In this document: positions 24,137-32,045 of the stretch, piece by piece
Layout: the number at the start of each line of letters is the position of its first letter
Numbering within the stretch: position 1 is the stretch's first letter
NCBI GenBank assembly: GCA_019247515.1
Contig: JAFAOS010000021.1
Span: 1-49,515 of the forward strand
Source: Chloroflexota bacterium
GTDB lineage: Bacteria > Chloroflexota > UBA6077 > CF-72
Length of the DNA stretch: 49,515 bases
Direction: 5' to 3'
Notes under the pieces: model-generated
Told to the model about the DNA's origin: nothing
Database searches by the model: none
The model's input: the letters and a program-made list of their open reading frames with translations, nothing else
Program-made: the position numbers and the translations under genes

Positions 24137-25183
24137 TCACCCTTTGCCCTCAGCGATGAGCTTCATCTCAAGATCAACATTTGACTTGTCGACGAACTGG
24201 GTCCCCGTGTTGACGTTCACTGGTTGGAACCCAAACTTCAGGTTCAGCGCCAGATTGGCGACCGCGAAGTAGCCTTCCAGGAAGGGCTGCTGGTTGATTG
24301 CGAGCGTAATGATGCCCTGCTGAATGTAATTCGACGTCGTCTGGCCCACGTCGAACGTGGCGATCGGCAAGCTGAGGTAGTTGTCAGCGACGTACTTGGC
24401 GGTAGGATTGGCGCCCGAAGTACCGCCGCTCACGACCGCGCCAACCTCGGGATGCGCTTGCAGGTAAGGCCCGATAACGGACAGATACTCCCCTTCATCG
24501 CCGCTGTTGTCGAGGTTCAGCGTCTGGACCGGATGACCCGCCGGCTCGAGGATCCGAGCAATGCCGTCGCGTCGCATTGCCAGCGTGGGGAACATCGGAT
24601 AAGGGTTGACGTACAGCACGGTTGCCCCGTCGGGGAGATGTGGCAGGAATGCTTGAGCTAGCTTCGCACCCGAGGTGGACTCGTCTTGCCCCACGAAAGC
24701 CAACATCGGGATGCGCGGATCGGAAGGGGCGTTGTCGCCTTCGAAGCGGTTGTTGGTGTACAGGACCACAGCAATACCAGCATCCAGCGCCTTGCTCGTG
24801 GAGTCTTCGAACGTCTTGTCGTAGTAGTTGATGGCCATGCCGTCCGGCCGTGCGGCGATGGCGGCCAGCGTCACCTGGACCAACTCGGGGAATGTCGTAT
24901 TGTTCGGCGCCTGGAACACATAGTCGAGCCCATACTCATTGGCTGCGAAATCCGCGCCGTTCTTGATAGCCGTGACGAACGTGTCGGACGGTTTGGTGCT
25001 GATGAAGACCACGCGTGGCGCCTTAGCGTTGCCTGCCGCCGCCTGGGTTGCTGGTACGCTGCCGGGCAGGGCCGCGGAGCGACAACCTTCTAGCAAACCC
25101 AGCGCCGCGGCCATCCCGGCCAGTACGAGCGAGCCGGTCCTGAGCGCGGAGCGACGGTCCACGCTGCGCGCGCCCGTCGTCAC
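24137..25183 (-). CDS. Sugar-type ABC substrate-binding lipoprotein
   Basis: A 348-residue periplasmic-binding-protein type 1 (ribose/xylose-like) receptor. The N-terminus has DRRSALRTGS, a hydrophobic segment and lipobox LLEGC (Cys34), so it is a lipoprotein, possibly Tat-exported. The core has VVFISTKPSDTFVTAIKNG, FPELVQVTLAAIAARPDG, NYYDKTFEDSTSKALDAGI, AVVSGGTSGANPTAKYV and IATFDVGQTTSNYIQQG. The last binds at the typical hinge/ligand position. The GTG start at 25183 overlaps the TGA of the STAND gene in a GTGA, which is strong evidence for translational coupling. The bound ligand cannot be named from sequence. Confidence 0.92.
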   Translation of the reverse strand: MTTGARSVDRRSALRTGSLVLAGMAAALGLLEGCRSAALPGSVPATQAAAGNAKAPRVVFISTKPSDTFVTAIKNGADFAANEYGLDYVFQAPNNTTFPELVQVTLAAIAARPDGMAINYYDKTFEDSTSKALDAGIAVVLYTNNRFEGDNAPSDPRIPMLAFVGQDESTSGAKLAQAFLPHLPDGATVLYVNPYPMFPTLAMRRDGIARILEPAGHPVQTLNLDNSGDEGEYLSVIGPYLQAHPEVGAVVSGGTSGANPTAKYVADNYLSLPIATFDVGQTTSNYIQQGIITLAINQQPFLEGYFAVANLALNLKFGFQPVNVNTGTQFVDKSNVDLEMKLIAEGKG

Positions 25184-28100
25184 GGCGTTATCGTACCTGC
25201 GCGCCCGTCGACGGCTCCAAGGGCGGCCAGGGCGGCTCGGTGTGTAGCGGTTACTCCAGTCAAGCCGAAGATGTCCGTTCGCTCAAACGGGCGGTCACTC
25301 GTGAGCGTGCGCAGATGGGCGCCGCTGGGTACGTCCCAGAGCCCGACGGTCCCGTCGAAGCTGGCGCTGGCGAGCAATCGTCCATCGCTGCTCATGGCCA
25401 CGCCCCAGACCGCACCCGTGTGTCCCACCAGCGTCTCGGCGAGCCGTCCGCTCGGTACGTCCCACAGTTTCACAGCGTGATCAAAGCCACCGCTGGCGAG
25501 AAGTCGACCATCCGCGCTCAACGCCACGCACAGCGCCCCGCCGACATGCGCCGCCATCGTCGCGACACAGTCGCCACCGACGGCGTCCCACACTTTGACG
25601 TTCCCATCGAACCCGCCACTTGCCAGCACATGCCCCGAGGTGTCGATTGCCACGCACAGTACGCCACCGGTGTGCCCTTCCAGCGTCGCCAGCAGGTGCC
25701 AATCGTGGGCATCCCACAGTTTCAGCAGGCCATCCTGGCTCCCGCTCACGATAAGGTGCCGAGCATCGTTCAAAGCAATGCCGCGCACGCCTCGTGTGTG
25801 CCCCTCGAGGGTCGTCACCAGCCTACCGGCGGGTGCGTTCCAGACTTTGATCGTCCCGTCGTAGCCGGCGCTCACCACGAGCTGACTGTCGGTGCTTAGG
25901 GCAACGTCCCATACGGCGCCAGCGTGTCCAGATAGTGTGGTCAAGAGGCGCCGGCCGCCAACGTCCCATAGGTTGACGCTGCCATCCTGACTGGCACTGC
26001 CGAGTATCCCTCCATGGTGGTTGAGAACCACACCTTGCACGCCAGCGTCGTGGCCTCGGAGGATGGCGTGCACGGCGCCATCTGTCGTATTCCATACCTT
26101 GAGGGTCCCATCCTGGCTGCCGCTCGCCACGTAGCGCCCGTCGCCGCTGAGGGCCACGTCCCACATGGCGCTGGTATGCCCTTGCAGTGAAGTCAACAGA
26201 TGCCCGCTGCTGACTTCCCAGACCCGCACGCTGCCATCCTGACCGGCACTTGCCACCTGTTCGCCGTCGGCAGTCATGGAGAGACACCAGATTCCGCCGT
26301 GATGTCCGAGCAACGTAGTAAGCGGCTGGCCATCCTTCGTCGACCACAAGCGCACGCTCCCGTCCTGGCCAGCGCTGGCGACCAACTCGCCGTCTCCGCT
26401 CAACGCCACGTCCCAAACCCCACCACTGTGTCCCGTCAGGGTGGCCCGCTCGGTGCGGGCTGGGATATCCCAGAGCTTCGCGGTGCCGTCGTGGCTGGCG
26501 CTCGCCAGCAGCCGGGCATCGCCACTCAGGGCGACGCCCGGCACGGCGCCCGTGTGCCCGGCCAGGGCCGCCACCAACTGGCCACTGGCCGTGTCCCAGA
26601 CTGCGATCATCCCACTCTGCATGCCGCCGCAGACGAACGTTCCGTCCGGGCTCAGGACCACGCTCAGCACGCCGCCGCCAGTGCTTCGCAGCGTCCGAAG
26701 CAGCTCACCGCCGGGTGCTTGCCAGAGCTTCACCGTGCCATCCTGGCTGGCGCTGGCGACCAGCTCGCCGTCTCTGCTCAAGGCCACACCCTGTACAAAA
26801 TCGCTGTGTCCTTGCAGGGTTGCCAGCGGTCGCCCACTGCCTGCTTCCCAGAGCTTCACGGTCCCATCCTGGCTCGCGCTCGCGGCGAGCCCCCGGTCGG
26901 CGCATAGCGCCACGCCCATGACCACGCCGGCGTGCGCGGTGGCGGACACCAGCAGCGTCCTATCCGCCGCCCGCCATAAGCACACTTCACCCGTGGTCGT
27001 TCCCGCCAGCAGGTGGGTGCCATCGGGGCTGAGCTCGACCGTGATCTGATGAAAGGCCTCCGGTAGGGCGCACTCGGACACGTGTGCGCCAGCCAGACTT
27101 GCGTCCTGGGCGTTGACCTCCCGCAGATAGGCCTGTCGAACTACGAGGTTGGACAGATCCATCTGCTTCAGGTCTCCGCGGAGCAGCCGCGCGAGATTGA
27201 CGATGTTGCCGGGTCCATAGCCGTGTTCTTCCCGTGGCTTACGACGGAGCTTGTCGAGCAGGTTGCTCAGCTGGCGCTCAACCACCTGCCGACTGCCGAG
27301 GGTCGCGACGAGCCGATGCAGCACTGGCTCGGCGATCAAGCGCTCCTGGCTCCGCCGAGCGTACTCTTTCGCCATTGCCTTGATGAGCGGCTGGTTCACG
27401 AGTCGGCTTACATCACCGCCAGCGACACCGTGCGCCACTTCGCCGACGAGTTGCTCGGTTGCGTACTCGAGGACGACTGACTGCAAGGTGAACGTTGGCC
27501 CTGGCTGGCGTCGCTCGAGGAGCGATCGGCGACGCAAGGCCTCGACCGCGTCTCGGAGCGGGCCCCGCCCCGTCGCCGGACCGAGATCCGCGGCGAGCTC
27601 GACGAAGCTGACCGGCTCGCGTTCGATGGCCAACCAGCGCATCACCTCCCGCTCCAATCCTGAGACTCGCGACATCTGGGCGTCGAGCAGTTCGCGCACG
27701 TCACCGAAGAGCGCGCCCTGTGCCACCTCGACGTCAGCGAGGTACGCTGAAATGTCACCCCCGAACAACTCGCGTACGCTCGCGCCGATCATCTTCAGCG
27801 CCAGCGCGTTGCCCCCGTAGCGAGTAATCAACCTGCGCCAGGCGTCTGGGTCGCCGAACAGCCCGTCGGGTTCGAGCAGCGCGCGACCGTTCTCGACCGC
27901 GAGACCATCAAGACCGAGCACGCGCACCCGACCACCAGCTCCCGTGCGCGTCCGGAGCTCAGCTGGTTCCTCGCGACTGGTTACCAGCAGGCAGCTGCGG
28001 TGCGGGGTATCGGCGAGCCGCCGCAGCACCTCGCCGTAGCCGGCAGCGTCGGGTTGGTAGCCGCCGCCCGGCAGCAGCACGGTCTCCAGGTTGTCGAGGA

Positions 28101-28821
28101 TCAGGAGTGCCCGGGTTTTTTGTATTAGCCAGAGCAAACGGTCCATGCGCGCCGCGTCGCTCTCCATCAGGAGGGCGTCTTGCGGCGCCAGGAAGCCGAT
28201 GGCGCCCTGCAACCATTCACCGAACGGGAGCCCATTTCGCAAGCTGCGCCAGTACAGGTGCTCAAAGTGCGGCGCCACGTCGTACGCCACGCGCGCCGCG
28301 AGCTGCGTCTTGCCGATACCACCCAGGCCGACGATCGCAAGCACGCCGCACTCCTCGTCGAGCACCCACGCGCCCGCGGTCTCGCGCTCGTCCGTTCGGC
28401 CCAGGAAGCCTGCGACGGCGGGCGCGTCCCCCCAGTACTGGCGCTCTGCACCTTTCTGGGGCGGCTCCACAACGGCCAGGACCAATCCTGGTTTGCGTAG
28501 CTGCAACCTGCTGATGAACCAGGCCGCGTCGAACGGCTCTTGCAGCCGCGACGTTTCCATCATGGCCGCGTTCCAGAGCGCCTCGGCTTCCAGCTGTTCG
28601 ACGCCATCGGCGAAAGCGCCGGCGTCGAGCAGGATCGCTATCAGCCCCTGCAGCCTGCGAGCCTTTGGGTGGCTGCCGCCAGCTTCCCAGAACTGGATCG
28701 AACGCAGGTGCACGCCGAGTTGCGCGGCCAGGTCGCGCTGCGACAAGCCTGTGCGGCCGCGGAGCCGAACCGCCATTCCGGCGAAGCCCTCGGCTAGAAG
28801 ATCACTTTGCACGCCAGTCAT
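25180..28821 (-). CDS. HTH / NB-ARC STAND ATPase with 14 WD40 repeats
   Basis: A 1213-residue signal-transduction ATPase. The N-terminus is an XRE-like helix-turn-helix (LSQRDLAAQLGVHLRSIQFW, about residues 28-47). An NB-ARC domain follows: P-loop VGLGGIGKTQLA at about 170, Walker B LLILDNLE, LLVTSREEPAEL, and the GGNALALKMIG motif. A winged-helix/linker region leads to 14 WD40 repeats, enough for two seven-bladed propellers, with units such as GHSDFVQGVALSRDGELV then SASQDGTVKLW. In STAND proteins WD40 repeats usually receive the signal and NB-ARC oligomerises on ATP exchange. Start ATG 28821 is my choice; GTG 28881, with GAGG upstream, would add 20 residues. Its stop overlaps the start of the substrate-binding-protein gene, tying it to the ABC importer. 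Confidence 0.92.
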   Translation of the reverse strand: MTGVQSDLLAEGFAGMAVRLRGRTGLSQRDLAAQLGVHLRSIQFWEAGGSHPKARRLQGLIAILLDAGAFADGVEQLEAEALWNAAMMETSRLQEPFDAAWFISRLQLRKPGLVLAVVEPPQKGAERQYWGDAPAVAGFLGRTDERETAGAWVLDEECGVLAIVGLGGIGKTQLAARVAYDVAPHFEHLYWRSLRNGLPFGEWLQGAIGFLAPQDALLMESDAARMDRLLWLIQKTRALLILDNLETVLLPGGGYQPDAAGYGEVLRRLADTPHRSCLLVTSREEPAELRTRTGAGGRVRVLGLDGLAVENGRALLEPDGLFGDPDAWRRLITRYGGNALALKMIGASVRELFGGDISAYLADVEVAQGALFGDVRELLDAQMSRVSGLEREVMRWLAIEREPVSFVELAADLGPATGRGPLRDAVEALRRRSLLERRQPGPTFTLQSVVLEYATEQLVGEVAHGVAGGDVSRLVNQPLIKAMAKEYARRSQERLIAEPVLHRLVATLGSRQVVERQLSNLLDKLRRKPREEHGYGPGNIVNLARLLRGDLKQMDLSNLVVRQAYLREVNAQDASLAGAHVSECALPEAFHQITVELSPDGTHLLAGTTTGEVCLWRAADRTLLVSATAHAGVVMGVALCADRGLAASASQDGTVKLWEAGSGRPLATLQGHSDFVQGVALSRDGELVASASQDGTVKLWQAPGGELLRTLRSTGGGVLSVVLSPDGTFVCGGMQSGMIAVWDTASGQLVAALAGHTGAVPGVALSGDARLLASASHDGTAKLWDIPARTERATLTGHSGGVWDVALSGDGELVASAGQDGSVRLWSTKDGQPLTTLLGHHGGIWCLSMTADGEQVASAGQDGSVRVWEVSSGHLLTSLQGHTSAMWDVALSGDGRYVASGSQDGTLKVWNTTDGAVHAILRGHDAGVQGVVLNHHGGILGSASQDGSVNLWDVGGRRLLTTLSGHAGAVWDVALSTDSQLVVSAGYDGTIKVWNAPAGRLVTTLEGHTRGVRGIALNDARHLIVSGSQDGLLKLWDAHDWHLLATLEGHTGGVLCVAIDTSGHVLASGGFDGNVKVWDAVGGDCVATMAAHVGGALCVALSADGRLLASGGFDHAVKLWDVPSGRLAETLVGHTGAVWGVAMSSDGRLLASASFDGTVGLWDVPSGAHLRTLTSDRPFERTDIFGLTGVTATHRAALAALGAVDGRAGTITP

Positions 28822-28990
28822 GGCATACGCGCCTTCGCGAGATGCCGTCAACTCGCCCCGCGTTCGTTCGCGAGTGTTCACCGGAGTGCCTCTAGTCGCT
28901 GAGTATGGACCACGTGAAAATCGAGCCTCGGGTCTCGTGCATGAACAGTCGCGCTCGCGCGGCGCGTCGGGGACTGGTACCGCGGGGTTG

Positions 28991-29002
28991 CCGCAAGTAG
29001 CC
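28991..29002 (-). repeat. Intergenic short repeat, copy 5
   Basis: CCGCAAGTAGCC (reverse complement GGCTACTTGCGG), in the 250-bp divergent region between the STAND gene and the DUF4331 gene. Nothing else is recognisable in that region. Confidence 0.5.
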
Positions 29003-29071
29003 AATGCGAAGGACGTATCTAGACGCAAGCGCTGGCCGACGCCCGCCCGCACAGTATCCGTGGAGCACGGC

Positions 29072-30160
29072 GTGTCTCATCAACTCGACTCGGTAGTTGT
29101 GCGCGAGGACGTTCGCCTGCAAATTGCAGACGTGTACCTCTTTCGCGGGCAGGTCGGGACCGTGTTCGTTATGACCGTCAACAGCTCCGGCGCGGGTGGC
29201 GATGACCTTGGAGGCTTCCACTCCCCCGCGCACTACGACTTCCGCATCGATGTCGACGGTGACGCCCTCGAGGACCTGTGCTATCGCGTCTCGTTCGGAC
29301 CAGTCAATCGCAAGGGACGCCAGGCGGTGGAGCTGCGCAAATTGGTTGGCGCCGAAGCGCGGGAGCGCACTGCTGCTGGTGAATTGCTGTCATGGGGCGG
29401 CACCGACAGCACGCTGAAGGGGAGTGAGTCCGTACGACTCTGGGCAGGGCGAGCGGCCGACACGATCTACGTAGAGCCGACCGTCTTGCACGCCATGTGT
29501 CGGGCCATTCGCAGCGGGCATAAGGTCGACCTGACGAGTTGGCGCCCGCGCGGCGCGAGGAGCGCGGTCGCCAGGACAGCAGTATACGCGATCGTGCTCG
29601 AACTGCCGGACAGTGCGTTTGCTGGGCTGCTGGGGGCGCAGGGTGAGATCGGTTTGTGGGCGACTACCACGCTCGCAACCGATGTCGGCGGCTGGCGACC
29701 AATCAACCGCATGGGGCAGCCAATGGTCCAGGCCCTCTTCAATCCTCCCGACAGCGAACGCGCCTCCGAATACAGCACGTCACACCCCGCGGACGACCAG
29801 TCCAATTACGGAGAGCTTTTCGCCGCGCTGGTCGCCCGAGTGGTTGCTGCTCATGGTGCGGCAAGGGACCCGGTCGCCTATGGCGAGAGCGTCGCGAAGA
29901 TGCTTCTACCTGATGTGCTGCACTACCGCGTCGGCAGTTCCGCCAACTACGGCTTCGCGGTCCGCAACGGTCGTGACCTTACCGACAATGTGCCAGAAGT
30001 GATGTTCTCGCTGGTCACCAACCGCGCTCTATCCCGTGGCCTCGAGAAAGGCCACGCCGCGGGGTCACAACGTGAGGACTTTCCGTACGTTCCGCCACTC
30101 CCTCGCCTGTCGATCACGCGGCGTGAGGCACGCACCACGCTTCGAGAACGCGCCACGTAA
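29072..30160 (+). CDS. DUF4331-family protein
   Basis: A 362-residue protein of the DUF4331 family. It starts with the family pattern SHQLDSVVVREDVRLQIADVY then LFRGQVGTVFVM, and continues GFHSPAHYDFRIDVDGDALEDL, YRVSFG, LWAGRAADTIYVEPT and VARTAVYAIVLELPD. Functions of the family are not established; some members are secreted, but no signal peptide is seen here. GTG 29072 was chosen because the family begins at MSHH..S and GGAG lies 7-11 bases upstream; the frame is open far upstream but antisense to the STAND gene. It is divergent from that gene. Confidence 0.88.
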   Translation: MSHQLDSVVVREDVRLQIADVYLFRGQVGTVFVMTVNSSGAGGDDLGGFHSPAHYDFRIDVDGDALEDLCYRVSFGPVNRKGRQAVELRKLVGAEARERTAAGELLSWGGTDSTLKGSESVRLWAGRAADTIYVEPTVLHAMCRAIRSGHKVDLTSWRPRGARSAVARTAVYAIVLELPDSAFAGLLGAQGEIGLWATTTLATDVGGWRPINRMGQPMVQALFNPPDSERASEYSTSHPADDQSNYGELFAALVARVVAAHGAARDPVAYGESVAKMLLPDVLHYRVGSSANYGFAVRNGRDLTDNVPEVMFSLVTNRALSRGLEKGHAAGSQREDFPYVPPLPRLSITRREARTTLRERAT

Positions 30161-30291
30161 TCCGCAGACAGAGCACGCTAACACCGCCCGTCGAGTTTGG
30201 ATCACGCCGCTTGCAGGATCGCGTGGCTGGCCCTGTTCCCCCTCAGTAACCATCGCCCGATAGAGGACCAACTCGAGCCCACCTGGTCCAG

Positions 30292-30621
30292 TTATCGAGC
30301 GACCTCGGCAGCAAGCTCGAAGAACTCCGGTTGCTCCATGCGAACGCCGCTCATCTCGAGGCGCTGCTCCGCAGCGGGTCCAGCGTTGGGACTCCCAGTC
30401 CGTCCCGCGGCGGCGATCAGATCGTCGCGGGAAAAGCTTGCGTGTTGCCGCGTGTCCCAGACGCTCAGGGCGATCATGGCGCCGGTCGCGCGATCGACCC
30501 CCCAGTACGAGCTTTGCAATCCCGGTAGTGTGCGGAGGGCCGTGTTCGTCTGCTCGGCAGTGGCCAGCACCGCGTCGCACTGGCTCGGATCGCACGACAA
30601 TCGTGAGAGGCGGATGTACAT
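30292..30621 (-). CDS. Small antibiotic-biosynthesis-monooxygenase-like protein
   Basis: A 109-residue protein of the dimeric alpha-beta barrel type. RLSRLSCDPSQCDAVLATAEQ, ALRTLPGLQSSYWGVDRATG and AMIALSVWDTRQHA follow the strand-helix-strand order of ABM-domain proteins (..PG....W....D...G....v..Wds...a). AAGGAGC lies just before ATG 30621. No catalytic assignment is possible; members range from quinol monooxygenases to haem-degrading enzymes. Confidence 0.7.
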   Translation of the reverse strand: MYIRLSRLSCDPSQCDAVLATAEQTNTALRTLPGLQSSYWGVDRATGAMIALSVWDTRQHASFSRDDLIAAAGRTGSPNAGPAAEQRLEMSGVRMEQPEFFELAAEVAR

Positions 30622-30779
30622 TTCGATTGCTCCTTGTTAGAGGGTTGCTGAAGAGGTCTGCTTCTGTGGACGTTGCAGAGAAGAATTGGCGGGCACCTCG
30701 AAACGTGGCAGCGACAAACGTGAGCTGAGCGCCCGCTGACGAACGCAGGTTCAGTGATTCCACCCACGGTGGAGCCCTT

Positions 30780-30804
30780 CGAGAGGTTTTTGATTAACCT
30801 CTTC
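30780..30804. terminator. Hairpin between the methyltransferase and ABM-like genes
   Basis: CGAGAGGTT (30780-30788) pairs with AACCTCTTCG (30795-30804) around a 6-base loop, with one bulge. It lies about 75 bp beyond the methyltransferase stop on the minus strand. No T-run follows in that direction. The rest of the 30,622-30,874 gap shows no gene. Confidence 0.35.
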
Positions 30805-30874
30805 GGCCGGTACGTAGGTGTGATTCGATGAAAGGCGTGCGCCGCCGCTGCTGGTCAGCACCACAAAGCCTTCC

Positions 30875-31969
30875 TCACACAGTCAGGCGATAGAACGCGT
30901 AAAAGGCGTTCTCAATCGGCAGCTTGCGCACATCGCGGAAGCCTGCCTCCCGCGCATAACGCTGCAGGGTCGACCCGCGCATCACCGTGCCGGTTGCCGC
31001 CGACGGTGATTGGGCCATCGACGCCGGCAGGCAGTGCAGCACGCTGAAGCCGTACATGAACCACTCCGTGTCGTCGTCGGGCGCCGCAAACGACTCGCCG
31101 ACGCGCTCGTCCATAACGATGACCGCGCCGTGTTCGCCGGCCATCGCCCGCATCGCCCGCAGCGCTCCCACCGGATCAGCCATGTCATGGATGCACTCGA
31201 ACGCGAGCACCAGGTCATACGGCGGACCCTGCACGGGGTCAACGACGTCCCTGACCGCGAACGAGGTGCGATCGGCGACACCCATGTCTTGCGCATTCGT
31301 CTGCGCAAGGCTGATCGACGCCGAATCGAGGTCGAATCCGTCGACGCTAATCGTGTCGTAGGCGCGCGCCAGGCCGATGCTCGCCCAGCCAACTCCACAG
31401 CCGACCTCAGCTACACGCGCCGGCGGGTCCGCTAGCAGCCGGGCGTGCACGTCCGGGATCGACGGCAGCCACACGTCACCGAGCTGCTCGAGGAACGCCA
31501 CTCGATTCAGCCCGCCCTGGCCTTCGCGCAAGTCTCTTCCGTACTCACCAAATGGCACGCCTTGCCCCGTGCGAAATGCGTCGAGCAGCGCGTCGAACGG
31601 GCGGACCGTGCCCACCATCAATTGCGCGAGCGGTGCGAGATAACTGGGGCTATCGCGCTCAACCAAGACTTCGGCGTGCGCGGCAGGCAGGTGGTAACGA
31701 CGCTCGAGTGGTAGAGCGCGGGGATCGTCGACGCGCAGAGTGCCGACGACCGTTTGCTGCTCCAGCCACTCGCGAACATACCGCTCGTGTGTGCCGCTAC
31801 GCCGGGCGAGCTCGCTCGAAGTGGCCGGCCCGCCTGCCTGCAGTGCGCGGTACAACCCGAGCCTATCGCCGAGGTAGGTGGTGTACACGTCAAACATGCC
31901 GGCGGTCGCGCGCATCAGTCGCTCGGCGAGCGCGTCGCGTTCGGTATCGGCATCGGTCAAGGTCGTCAT
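30875..31969 (-). CDS. Class I SAM-dependent methyltransferase with N-terminal winged helix
   Basis: A 364-residue methyltransferase of the type with an N-terminal winged-helix dimerisation segment (LYRALQAGGPATSSELARRS then HERYVREWLEQQ, about residues 35-68) and a Rossmann catalytic domain. The SAM motif is RVAEVGCGVGWASIGLA; motif II is VDGFDLDSASI; YDLVLAFECIHDMADP is motif IV. Layout resembles mycobacterial Rv2258c-like enzymes, as I recall them. GGAGA lies just before ATG 31969. It is divergent from the XRE-AAA-TPR regulator across 76 bp, so regulation by that neighbour is plausible. The substrate is unknown. Confidence 0.88.
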   Translation of the reverse strand: MTTLTDADTERDALAERLMRATAGMFDVYTTYLGDRLGLYRALQAGGPATSSELARRSGTHERYVREWLEQQTVVGTLRVDDPRALPLERRYHLPAAHAEVLVERDSPSYLAPLAQLMVGTVRPFDALLDAFRTGQGVPFGEYGRDLREGQGGLNRVAFLEQLGDVWLPSIPDVHARLLADPPARVAEVGCGVGWASIGLARAYDTISVDGFDLDSASISLAQTNAQDMGVADRTSFAVRDVVDPVQGPPYDLVLAFECIHDMADPVGALRAMRAMAGEHGAVIVMDERVGESFAAPDDDTEWFMYGFSVLHCLPASMAQSPSAATGTVMRGSTLQRYAREAGFRDVRKLPIENAFYAFYRLTV

Positions 31970-32045
31970 CTGGGTCTCCGTCCCTGGTACTCTGCGCGCC
32001 AGACGGACCAACGGCCAGGCAGGATCGGCAGAAACGGTGGCAGAA
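31970..32045. promoter_or_regulatory. Divergent promoter region, methyltransferase / XRE-AAA regulator
   Basis: Only 76 bp separate the two start codons, so both promoters must overlap here or lie inside the genes. No clear -10/-35 or operator dyad could be identified. Confidence 0.3.
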
